A stretch of 64,000 nt of DNA from Crateriforma spongiae (lineage in GTDB: Bacteria > Planctomycetota > Planctomycetia > Pirellulales > Pirellulaceae): contig NZ_JAAXMS010000001.1 of NCBI RefSeq assembly GCF_012290005.1, positions 992,001 to 1,056,000 on the forward strand, written 5' to 3'. Below the pieces are notes generated by a model, which saw only the letters and a program-made list of their open reading frames with translations, did not search any database and had not been told where the DNA came from. Shown one piece after another: positions 26,542-35,275 of the stretch. Position numbers and translations under genes: made by a program. The first letter of the stretch is position 1. Each line of letters starts with the position of its first letter.

Positions 26542-29160
26542 TCAGACGCGGGCTGATTTCAATTTTTCTTTTGCTTCCTGCAAAAATTGCAACGCGTCCA
26601 TCGGCGTCATCGCGTTGATGTCCAGTTTTTGCAAATCTTCCAGCAATGGATGATCAGCAAATCCGAACAGCGTCAATTGAAATTGCCCACCGCCTTGGTT
26701 GTCATCCGGGGCGCTGATGGTCGGACGATCAAACGCGTCTCGGTGATCCGCTTCCAACTGTGCCAGAACATCCTTGGCGCGTTCGCCAACGGCCTTGGGA
26801 ACACCCGCCAAGCGGGCCACGTGAATGCCGTAACTCTTGTCCGCACCGCCACTGACGATGCGATGCAGAAACACGACTTCGTCGTTCCATTCCTTGACGG
26901 CGACGTTCAAATTGGCAACCCGCGGAAGCATTTCTTCCAGTTGGGTCAGTTCGTGATAGTGGGTTGCGAAAAGTGTCCGGCAACCGATCTGTTCGTGCAG
27001 GTATTCGGTGATTGCCCAGGCCAGCGAGAGGCCGTCATAGGTGCTGGTGCCTCGTCCGATCTCATCCAGAATGACCAGACTGCGTGACGTTGCGGTGTTC
27101 AGGATCCGCGCCGTTTCGACCATCTCCACCATGAACGTACTTTGCCCGCGATTCAGTTCATCGCTGGCACCAACGCGGGCAAAGATCCGGTCGGTCAGCC
27201 CGATTTCCGCCTTGTCGGCAGGCACGAACGAGCCGGTTTGCGCCAATAGCGTGATCAGTGCGACTTGGCGGATGTACGTGCTCTTTCCCGCCATGTTGGG
27301 GCCGGTGATCAACAGGATCATGCCCGCTTCGGGCGAATGCACACAGTCGTTGGGAACGAATTCGCCCTGAGGCATGGTGATGTCCAGCACCGGGTGACGT
27401 CCGTTTTCGATCCGCAGGATCGAATCGTCGGTCAACTGGGGACGCACCCATCCGCGATGACTGGCGATTTCGGCCAATGCCGCCAGGACGTCCAGCTGTG
27501 CCATCGCATCGGCGACTTCTTGCAGGATCGCCAAATGCTGATGGGTCGCGGTTCGAAGTTCTTGGAAGATGTGCTGTTCGCGTGCCGCGGCCTTTTCGTC
27601 GGCCGCCAACACCTTTTCTTCGTACTCTTTCAGCTCCGGTGTGATGTATCGTTCGGCGTTCTTCAGCGTTTGTTTGCGAATGAAGTCGTCCGGGACGCTG
27701 TCGCGATGTGCGTTGCTGACTTCCAGGTAATAGCCGAACACCCGGTTGTAACCGACCTTCAAATTGGTGATGCCGGTTTCGTCCATTTGACGTTGTTGAT
27801 ACGCGGCAATCCATTCTTTGCCGCCTTTGGCCAAATCCCGCAGCTGATCCAGTTCTTCGTCGTAGCCTTCGCGGATGAAGTTACCGTCGGCGGCCGACAG
27901 CGGGCATTCGTCGGCCAAGCCACGTTCCAGCTTCGAACGCAGTTCGGGACACAGATGCAGTGATGATTCGATCTGCACCAACTGTGCCGGTTTGCGGTCG
28001 GTCAACCGAGCTTTCAACGTCGGCAGCCCGGCCAGCGTGCGTGCGACTTGTTGCAAATCACGAGGCCCGGTTCGACCCGTCGCCAATCGGGCAAGCAGTC
28101 GTGTCAGGTCGAACGTTTGCTTCAAAGTCGCGCGGATATCGTCCCGTAAATTTTCGTTGTTGACGAATTCTTCGACCGCATCCAATCGGTGGTTGATCGG
28201 ATCAATTTCGATCAGCGGACCGGCCACCCAGTCGCCCAGCATCCGCGAACCCATCGGCGTGCAGGTGCGGTCGATCACGTCCAACAACGATCCTTCGCGC
28301 GATGCGGTCCGCAGGGTTCGTGTGATCTCCAGACTACGTCGGCTGGCCGCATCAATTTGCAAGACGCGGCTTTGACGGTGCGATGTCAAAGACCGAAAGT
28401 GATCCAAACCCGACGGCTGGGTTTCTTGCAGGTAGGTCATCACCGCGCCGGCCGCGGCGATCGCCGGTGCGTCTTCGGTGGCGAATCCGAAGCCGTCCAG
28501 ATTGTGCACGCCCAACTGTTTGCACAATGTTTCTTCGGCGGCGTCCTGGGCAAACGTCCATGCCGGTCGGCGTGTCCAGGACCACGGGGCGGTGGTGTCG
28601 GGGGAAAACCGTCCATCGTCTTCGCGGTACAGGACTTCGGCCGGCCCGATCCGTTCCAATTCATCTTCCAAGCGGTGTCGTGGGAACACGCCGGCTTCGA
28701 AACGTCCGCTGGAAAGTTCCGCCCATGCCAGGCCGACGATCGGATCGTCCGCGTTGTCCGCCTTGGCGGGTGGCAGGAAAACGCAGGCCAAATAATTCGC
28801 TTCGCGGGGATCCAGCAAACCGTCGTCGGTCAGCGTGCCGGCGCTGACGACGCGGGTGATTTTTCGGCGGACCAGCCCTTTGGCCTGCTTGGGGTCTTCG
28901 ACCTGTTCGCACACGGCGGCTCGGTAGCCCGCACGAATCAATTTGTGCAGGTACTGGTCCAGCTGGTGGTGGGGAAAGCCCGCCATTGCCGTGGGATTGG
29001 CACTGTCCTTGTCCCGGCTGGTCAGAGTCAGCCCCAAGACCCGGGCGGCCGTTTCGGCGTCCTCCAGAAATAATTCATAGAAGTCGCCCATGCGAAACAG
29101 CAGCAGGGCATCGCCACAGGCTGTCTTCGCCTCGTGATACTGTTTCATCATTGGTGTCAT
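26542..29160 (-). CDS. mutS: DNA mismatch repair protein MutS
   Basis: Recognises mismatches and small loops and signals to MutL. The protein has about 872 residues. The N-terminal mismatch-binding domain has TPMMKQYHEAK, then the F-x-E element as FRMGDFYELF. Connector, lever and clamp domains follow. The ATPase domain carries Walker A TGPNMAGKST, the Q-loop region GRGQSTF-like GASDELNRGQSTFMVEM, Walker B LVILDEIGRGTSTYDG and THYHELTQL. Near the C-terminus QLTLF fits the beta-clamp-binding motif. I chose ATG 29160; ATG 29178 adds six residues. The ORF extends to 29283, but that part is not MutS-like. Confidence 0.95.
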   Translation of the reverse strand: MTPMMKQYHEAKTACGDALLLFRMGDFYELFLEDAETAARVLGLTLTSRDKDSANPTAMAGFPHHQLDQYLHKLIRAGYRAAVCEQVEDPKQAKGLVRRKITRVVSAGTLTDDGLLDPREANYLACVFLPPAKADNADDPIVGLAWAELSSGRFEAGVFPRHRLEDELERIGPAEVLYREDDGRFSPDTTAPWSWTRRPAWTFAQDAAEETLCKQLGVHNLDGFGFATEDAPAIAAAGAVMTYLQETQPSGLDHFRSLTSHRQSRVLQIDAASRRSLEITRTLRTASREGSLLDVIDRTCTPMGSRMLGDWVAGPLIEIDPINHRLDAVEEFVNNENLRDDIRATLKQTFDLTRLLARLATGRTGPRDLQQVARTLAGLPTLKARLTDRKPAQLVQIESSLHLCPELRSKLERGLADECPLSAADGNFIREGYDEELDQLRDLAKGGKEWIAAYQQRQMDETGITNLKVGYNRVFGYYLEVSNAHRDSVPDDFIRKQTLKNAERYITPELKEYEEKVLAADEKAAAREQHIFQELRTATHQHLAILQEVADAMAQLDVLAALAEIASHRGWVRPQLTDDSILRIENGRHPVLDITMPQGEFVPNDCVHSPEAGMILLITGPNMAGKSTYIRQVALITLLAQTGSFVPADKAEIGLTDRIFARVGASDELNRGQSTFMVEMVETARILNTATSRSLVILDEIGRGTSTYDGLSLAWAITEYLHEQIGCRTLFATHYHELTQLEEMLPRVANLNVAVKEWNDEVVFLHRIVSGGADKSYGIHVARLAGVPKAVGERAKDVLAQLEADHRDAFDRPTISAPDDNQGGGQFQLTLFGFADHPLLEDLQKLDINAMTPMDALQFLQEAKEKLKSARV

Positions 29161-29626
29161 GGCGGAAATCGTACCCATCGACCTTGCATCCGCCCAGTCA
29201 GGATGGATCTCGCGACGCCACGGTTTCCGCGTATCCCGTGACGATCGTCCGACTGGGGCAACTTTTGCGGGCTGGACCAGCAACCGGAGATTAAGGATGC
29301 GTCGTTTCTAAACGCCCACGGGCCACTCTCGTATGCACCGAGAGCTTTTCGATGCCTGGCAAAGTTTGACGATTGGGCGGTGAAATCCGAGGTTCGGGGC
29401 CGTGACGGGCGCCGGGGGTAGCTGGAACGATCGTCAAAACCGTCAAAGCTTTCCAATGCCGGGTTCGGTCTGTAGTGCCTGTACCACCCGCACCGATGAA
29501 TCCGATTGAACGGGAGAGCGTTTTGTGCCGGTCGTGACACCGACCCAGGACCCATGAGGTCTGTCCGCGTCCGGCATGAACCCGTGATTGCTAATACGTC
29601 ACCTGAACCAAAGACGGAAATACATC
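29161..29626. other. Divergent spacer between mutS and the secretin gene
   Basis: Some 470 bases with no convincing ORF or RNA structure. Promoters for both divergent genes are expected here but none could be assigned with confidence. Confidence 0.5.
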
Positions 29627-32600
29627 ATGCGTCGCTCCTTCACTCGGGCATGTGCCGCGGCCCTGCTGATGGCCCAGACCGGATGGGTGGCTGCCCAGTA
29701 TCCGAATCCAGTGCCGGTCAGCCAAACGGTTGGCCAGGCGGCTGCCGATGCGCCGCAGCTGAAAAAGCTTCGCGTTCCCGGATCCGCCGCGCGGCGAATC
29801 GCAACGACGATGAGTTTGCGATATCGCGACGTGCCGGGCATCTCCATCCAACCCGACCCGCAGAACAACCAGGTCGTCGTGTTGGCACCGGCTCGCGAGC
29901 ATGGCCGGATCGCCAGCGAAGTCCGAAAGCTGGTGACATCCGCGGTGCAACCGGCATCGGCCCAGACCGAAGGCCCGCTGAAAGTCCAGCTGACCGCGGT
30001 GACGTGGCGCGAATTCGAAGACGCCATCGCTCAGGTGATCCCCGAAGGCACGCCGGTAACGACCAGTCGCAATGGCGAACGGGCGGCTTTCCAATTGACC
30101 AGTGCTCCCCTGACTGGAACCACAGTCCAGGTGGATCGACGGCTGAACACGGTCACCGTCATCGCGCCGCAGCCCGCCGTTCCGGGGTGGCAAGAAATGA
30201 TCGATGCGATCGACGGTGGCATCCGTTCGCCCGGCGATGTGATGCAACTGGTGCGATTGCAGAACGCCGAACCGGCGCCGATCCAACGCGCGATTCGGTT
30301 GCTACGCGAAGTCGAATCGAACCAAGCCGAAGCGATGGCCGCGATCCCCGCACCGGCCGGCCGGCTGGCTCAGGTGCCGTTGCAAAACGCCATGTTCCAA
30401 GCCCCTGCCCCGCAAGACGGTGCGAGCGATGCGGGTGAACCACCCGCGAACGAAGACGAATTGGGTGCGCAGGGTGTTGCCGGTGATACGGAACTGCAGT
30501 TCATTCCCGAACTGGGAATGATCATCATCAAGGGGGCCAAGAAGGACGTCCAACGTGTCCGCGAGATCATCAGTGAGATCGAACGTCAAAGCGAACTGAC
30601 GCGACCCGAGGTCGAAGTCGTTCGCTTGGAACATGCCGACGCCAATGCCGTCGAAACCTTGCTGCAACAGTTGTACGAAGACGTTTTGTCGACGCGACAG
30701 GGCGAAGTCAGCATCACGTCGCTGGACACGCCCAATGCATTGCTGTTGATCGGACGCCAGGAAGCGATCGCCAGCTTGATGGACTTGATCCAAAAGATTG
30801 ATCAACCCATCAATGAGAACGATCGATTGCGGGTGTTTCGTCTGCAACACGCATCGGCCGTCGATGCAGAAGAAACGATTCGCGGCTTCTTCACCGAGCA
30901 ACCCGGCAGCAGTGACGACCCGCGGCCCGGATTGGGGATTCGCGTTCGTATCAGCGCCGATTATCGCACCAACAGTTTGATCGTCAGTGCGTCGCAGCGT
31001 GACTTGGCCGAGGTGACTCGTCTGATCAACGAATTGGACGTACAGCAGATCGCGGCACAAAGCGAGATCCGCACATTCACGCTTCGCAACACGCTTGCCG
31101 AAGACTTGGCTGACACGCTGAACGAAATCATCGCGCCGGGCGAAGGTGACGAAGCGTCCCCGCCGTCGACGACGCTGTCGATCGTCAAACTGGGCAGCGA
31201 AGGCAGCGAGCAATTGGACAGTGGCGTCTTGGTGGGCGCTGTTGTCACCGCCGATACGAACACCAATACGATCATCGTCAAAGCACCGTCGACCAGCATG
31301 CCGCTGATCGGTGAACTGATCCGGCAGTTGGATCGTCCGGCCGATGTCGAGTCGCTGGTGAAGGTTTTCACGCTGGAAAACGGCGACGCGACCAACCTGA
31401 CCGCCGCACTGCAATCGTTGTTCGGCGATGATGCGGCGACATCCGGCACCAGTGTCGGGGCGGGCAACTTGGCCGATTCGACGGCGTCGGAAAGCTCGCT
31501 GACGCCACTGCGGTTCAGCGCCGAAATTCGCACCAACAGCATCGTCGCCAGCGGCAGTGCAGAGGACTTGGAAGTCGTCGAGAGCATTCTGTTGCGTCTG
31601 GACAGCGAAGGTTTTGCCGAACGAATCACCGAAGTGATCTGGCTGCGTCACCAGGACGCCACCCAAATGGCCGAAGCCCTGCAACAGTACGTCAGTTCGC
31701 GAAGCCAGTCACAGAATCAATACACCCAATTCCAACAAGGCGGTCTGGGACCGTTCGACATGTTGGACCGCGACTTGATCGTCGTGCCGGAAGACCGCAC
31801 CAACAGTCTGATCATCAGTGTTGCCCCGCGGTTGTATCCGGACGTCCGGCGACTGGTCGACCGACTGGATCGTCGTCCGCCGATGATCATGGTCAAAACC
31901 GTGATCGCCGAAGTTCGATTGAACGATCGATTCGAAATCGGTGGCGAACTAGGCCTGCAAGACTCGCTGTTGTTCGACCGTGACATTGCGGGCGGTGCGA
32001 CCGGTGTCCCGCCGTACAGCGACAACGGATACAACTTCAACGGAACCAACCTGCCGAACATCAACAACGTGTTCCCCAACACACTGGCCTCACGCGGCGT
32101 GACCACGTTCGGTGTGGGGACGTCCAGTGCCGATGCCGGTGTGGGTGGATTCGTGCTGAATGCGGCCAGCGAATCGGTCAACATGCTGTTTCGTACGCTG
32201 CAAACCGCCGGCCGATTGCAAATCATCAGCCGTCCGCAGATCACCACGGCGGACAATACCGAAGCGTTGATCCAGGTCGGCCAGGACGTCGCACGGCCCC
32301 AAGACGTCGTCGTAACGAACAATAACACGGCGATCGGTGTCGAAGACGTCAGCGTCGGCTTGATCTTGCGAATCTTTCCGCGTGTCGGATCAGACGGCCA
32401 GATCTATATGGAAATCGATGCCGAACGATCGGCCATCAACAACACCGACCCGGGACAAGTCATCGGTAACTTCGATGGTGCACCCGTCGTCGTCCCGCCG
32501 ATTGACATCACTCGAGCTCAATCGACCTTGACCGCATACAGCGGACAAACCGTGATCTTTGGTGGTCTGATCCAAAAGACCCGAGAGAACGTGACTCGTC

Positions 32601-33559
32601 GCGTGCCCTACCTGTCGAACATCCCGTTGCTGGGTTACATGTTCAAGTATGACGAGGAAACGGAAGCACGTAGCGAGCTGCTGCTGGTCATGACGCCGAT
32701 GCTGATCAACGGCGAAGAGGATTTGGAATACATCAAGCAGACCGAATCCAGCCGCATGTCCTGGTGCTTGGCCGACGTGGTCGAAGCTCACGGTGACGTC
32801 GGGCTTAGCCATGGCTATGGACTGTGGGGACCCGCGGTTGGTCCGACGATCTATCCCGATATGACACCGACCATTGATGGTGTGATGCAGGAACAGATCA
32901 TCAGCCAACAGGTGGTCAACGGAAACGCGTCCGGCGAAGCTTGTGTCCAGGAAGGTGCGGTCATCCAGTCACAACCCGTTGAATTGAACGACGGCATGAT
33001 GATCCAGCCGCAACCGTATCAGCCGCCCGCTGGTGCTGAGATCCCCTTCGAATCGACGCTGCCCGCCGACGCGCCGATCATGACCGCACCGTCGGCCATG
33101 CAAGCACCGACGCAGCCGCGTGCACCCCAGCGGATTCATTCGCCTGAAAATGTCCAGCCGCCCGTCACGATGACGCCCGCGTCGCCGGTCAGTCACCGCA
33201 TGCCGACATCCGGCGTTCAGCCGTCGCCGGCAATGCAGCAAAGTGGATCGGCTGGCCAAAGCGGCAACGTGGGCGGATTCCAACTGCCATCAAGCGGCGG
33301 TGCCGCGGCAAACCCTGAACCCGTCGTGGCACCGATCCCGACTGAGGCGATGCGTCAGGCATCTTGGAATTCGCAGTCCAGTTGGTCATCGCCAGCCCCG
33401 GCCAGCACCACGCCGCAGGCAACCCAAAGCGGCAAAGTGATCCGTCTGGGACAGGGGGCCACCGAAGTTTCCGCCAACGCGGGTGACACGACTGGGCAGG
33501 AACCGGCCAAGCCCAAGCGTCGCTTCCCCAAGGTCTCGCCTTTGTCTTGGCTGCGATAG
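29627..33559 (+). CDS. Giant secretin (GspD/PilQ-like outer-membrane channel)
   Basis: A 1310-residue exported protein with signal peptide MRRSFTRACAAALLMAQTGWVAA. Between residues 60 and 750 I count about eight N-type ring modules, each ending in a pattern like T-N-S-[LI]-I-[VI]-S-A...[LI]-I-x-x-L-D. Examples are NALLLIGRQEAIASLMDLIQ, RTNSLIVSASQRDLAEVTRL and RTNSLIISVAPRLYPDVRRL. The secretin C-domain (about 750-1030) has MVKTVIAEVRLNDRFEIGGE, the FRTLQTAGRLQIISRPQ region and VPYLSNIPLLGYMFKYDE with LLLVMTPMLI. The last 280 residues are Pro/Gln/Ala-rich. Ordinary GspD has four N domains. No type II secretion or pilus motor genes are adjacent; a lipoprotein gene follows by 33 bases. Confidence 0.92.
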   Translation: MRRSFTRACAAALLMAQTGWVAAQYPNPVPVSQTVGQAAADAPQLKKLRVPGSAARRIATTMSLRYRDVPGISIQPDPQNNQVVVLAPAREHGRIASEVRKLVTSAVQPASAQTEGPLKVQLTAVTWREFEDAIAQVIPEGTPVTTSRNGERAAFQLTSAPLTGTTVQVDRRLNTVTVIAPQPAVPGWQEMIDAIDGGIRSPGDVMQLVRLQNAEPAPIQRAIRLLREVESNQAEAMAAIPAPAGRLAQVPLQNAMFQAPAPQDGASDAGEPPANEDELGAQGVAGDTELQFIPELGMIIIKGAKKDVQRVREIISEIERQSELTRPEVEVVRLEHADANAVETLLQQLYEDVLSTRQGEVSITSLDTPNALLLIGRQEAIASLMDLIQKIDQPINENDRLRVFRLQHASAVDAEETIRGFFTEQPGSSDDPRPGLGIRVRISADYRTNSLIVSASQRDLAEVTRLINELDVQQIAAQSEIRTFTLRNTLAEDLADTLNEIIAPGEGDEASPPSTTLSIVKLGSEGSEQLDSGVLVGAVVTADTNTNTIIVKAPSTSMPLIGELIRQLDRPADVESLVKVFTLENGDATNLTAALQSLFGDDAATSGTSVGAGNLADSTASESSLTPLRFSAEIRTNSIVASGSAEDLEVVESILLRLDSEGFAERITEVIWLRHQDATQMAEALQQYVSSRSQSQNQYTQFQQGGLGPFDMLDRDLIVVPEDRTNSLIISVAPRLYPDVRRLVDRLDRRPPMIMVKTVIAEVRLNDRFEIGGELGLQDSLLFDRDIAGGATGVPPYSDNGYNFNGTNLPNINNVFPNTLASRGVTTFGVGTSSADAGVGGFVLNAASESVNMLFRTLQTAGRLQIISRPQITTADNTEALIQVGQDVARPQDVVVTNNNTAIGVEDVSVGLILRIFPRVGSDGQIYMEIDAERSAINNTDPGQVIGNFDGAPVVVPPIDITRAQSTLTAYSGQTVIFGGLIQKTRENVTRRVPYLSNIPLLGYMFKYDEETEARSELLLVMTPMLINGEEDLEYIKQTESSRMSWCLADVVEAHGDVGLSHGYGLWGPAVGPTIYPDMTPTIDGVMQEQIISQQVVNGNASGEACVQEGAVIQSQPVELNDGMMIQPQPYQPPAGAEIPFESTLPADAPIMTAPSAMQAPTQPRAPQRIHSPENVQPPVTMTPASPVSHRMPTSGVQPSPAMQQSGSAGQSGNVGGFQLPSSGGAAANPEPVVAPIPTEAMRQASWNSQSSWSSPAPASTTPQATQSGKVIRLGQGATEVSANAGDTTGQEPAKPKRRFPKVSPLSWLR

Positions 33560-33592
33560 TCGACGAATCAATCGAAAGGAAGGATCCGAACG

Positions 33593-34483
33593 ATGAAAAA
33601 GAAATCACGCCCAATCGTCGCCGTCGCACTGTTGGTCGGCGGATGCACCACCATGACCGGTTGTGCATCATTGACGGCCAAACAAGACACGGGGCGTCCG
33701 ACGACGGCCAACGCATCGAAGACCGATGAAACGCTGTGGGAAAAATTGCCGCTGATCGGAAAGAAAGACGACCAGCCCAAACCGTATCCCAATCCGGTGC
33801 AAGTCGCCGCGACGTGGACGCCCGATACGCTGATGCAAACCGGACGGGTCCCGACTCGTGGTTTCGGCGGACGGATTTTCTTCTTCGATGAAAAATCGCA
33901 CGCCGTTCCGGTCGAAGGGACCTTGGTCGTGCACGCGTTCAACGAAGACGCGACTGATCCGAAGGAACAAGTGAAGCGGTACGAATTCACGCCGGAGCAA
34001 TTCACAAAGCACTACAGCCAATCTGATCTGGGCGCGTCGTACAGCGTTTGGATTCCGTTCGATGCCGTCGGCGGCGAACAGCGTAAAATTTCGCTGGTCG
34101 CATCCTTCGTGACTGAAAGTGGCAAGCCGATTCAGTCCAGTCCGGCCAAGGTGGTGCTGCCCGGTCAAGTTGAAAAAACGCAAGAGACGTTGGCACAACG
34201 TTTTGCACCGGAGTACAAGGACTGGCAGGCGGCCAACGCCGGTGGGACCACGCGAGCCTCGGGATTAACGACGACGACAATCCAGCGTCGCCGCTCGGTG
34301 CCGGGGTCGACCAGGATTGGTGGCGCCACCGAAAGCCGATCCATGTTGGCGTCCAGCGATGCGACGCCCGCGAGTGATGTTTCGATGCGTCGACGGCCGA
34401 TGACCCAGTCGGTCGATGTGATGCCGGCCAGTGCGACGATGCCCGCCAGTGCGACGATGCCATCTAATCAAACGCAGCGTTGA
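33593..34483 (+). CDS. Lipoprotein downstream of the secretin, function unknown
   Basis: A 296-residue protein with a basic N-terminus and lipobox candidates (ALLVGGC at Cys17 or TMTGC at Cys24). The middle region has a beta-rich segment GRIFFFDEKSHAVPVEGTLVVHAF and YSVWIPFDAVGGEQRKISLVASF. The C-terminal third is Ser/Thr/Met-rich and disordered. A GAAAGGAAGG ribosome binding site precedes the ATG. The 33-base gap to the secretin suggests one transcript. A pilotin-like or periplasmic partner role is an inference from position only. Confidence 0.75.
   Translation: MKKKSRPIVAVALLVGGCTTMTGCASLTAKQDTGRPTTANASKTDETLWEKLPLIGKKDDQPKPYPNPVQVAATWTPDTLMQTGRVPTRGFGGRIFFFDEKSHAVPVEGTLVVHAFNEDATDPKEQVKRYEFTPEQFTKHYSQSDLGASYSVWIPFDAVGGEQRKISLVASFVTESGKPIQSSPAKVVLPGQVEKTQETLAQRFAPEYKDWQAANAGGTTRASGLTTTTIQRRRSVPGSTRIGGATESRSMLASSDATPASDVSMRRRPMTQSVDVMPASATMPASATMPSNQTQR
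34421..34456 (+). repeat. Tandem 18-bp repeat at the lipoprotein C-terminus
   Basis: Two near-identical 18-base units encode MPASAT twice (one synonymous change), followed by MPSN. They are likely products of replication slippage in a disordered tail. Confidence 0.6.
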
Positions 34484-34495
34484 TTGCCGCAGGGA

Positions 34496-35275
34496 TCAAA
34501 CATCCACGGCGCGCTCGAAACGTTGGATCGATGTGGCTTTCCCATCGGAATCCGTCTCGATCACCGCGCCGCATAGACGGACGTCGCGGGTGGCGACATA
34601 GAAATGGGTCGGTTGGAACGTTCGCGTGGTTTCCATCACGCGACGGATGTCCCGTCCGATGATGCTGTCGTACGGCCCAGTCATTCCGACGTCACATTGG
34701 AACGCCGTTCCGCCGGGCAGAACGGCTGCGTCGGCGGTCGGCACGTGCGTGTGGGTGCCCAATACAGCGGTGACACGACCGTCCAGATAACGTCCCAGCG
34801 TTTGTTTATCGCTGGTCGCTTCGGCGTGGACGTCGACCAGAATGCAGTCGACCTTGGATTCGATTTCGCCCAGCACACGATCAATCGCATCGAAAGGGCA
34901 ATCGACCGGACGCATATAGACGCGTCCCAGCAGCGACACGACGCCAAGCTTTCCGGCCGGTGTGTCGACGATGCAGTGCGTGTGACCCGCGGCGGTCGAC
35001 GGGTAATTCGCCGGTTTGACGATCCGGTCGCTGGACTGCAACGTGTCCATGATCTCTTTGCGACGATAGATGTGATCGCCCATCGTCATCGCATCGACGC
35101 CGGCGTCGCACAGACGCTGGAACTGACGTGGCGTCAAACCGGAACCATCGGATGCATTTTCAGCGTTCGCGACGATGGCATCTAAACCCAGTTCTTTCTT
35201 CAGCGGTGCCGCGTGCTGCAGCACCGCGGTGTAGCCAGGTTTTCCAACGATGTCACCGAGGAACAGAAAACGCAT
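34496..35275 (-). CDS. ymdB: YmdB-family metallophosphoesterase (2',3'-cyclic nucleotide phosphodiesterase)
   Basis: A 259-residue calcineurin-fold phosphodiesterase of the TIGR00282/YmdB type. The metal-binding blocks are visible: FLGDIVGKPG (Asp), NAENASDGSGLT (Asn/Glu), TMGDHIYR (Asp-His), DVHAEATSDK and GTHTHVPTADA (HxH). In Bacillus subtilis YmdB is a 2',3'-cAMP phosphodiesterase affecting RNA decay and development. The ATG shares one base with the stop of the S1 gene (TAATG), so translation is coupled. Confidence 0.92.
   Translation of the reverse strand: MRFLFLGDIVGKPGYTAVLQHAAPLKKELGLDAIVANAENASDGSGLTPRQFQRLCDAGVDAMTMGDHIYRRKEIMDTLQSSDRIVKPANYPSTAAGHTHCIVDTPAGKLGVVSLLGRVYMRPVDCPFDAIDRVLGEIESKVDCILVDVHAEATSDKQTLGRYLDGRVTAVLGTHTHVPTADAAVLPGGTAFQCDVGMTGPYDSIIGRDIRRVMETTRTFQPTHFYVATRDVRLCGAVIETDSDGKATSIQRFERAVDV

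Noticed and set aside
30302-31684. 460-codon antisense ORF within the secretin gene
   Set aside because: Mirrors repeated secretin N-domain codons; no independent evidence for a gene.
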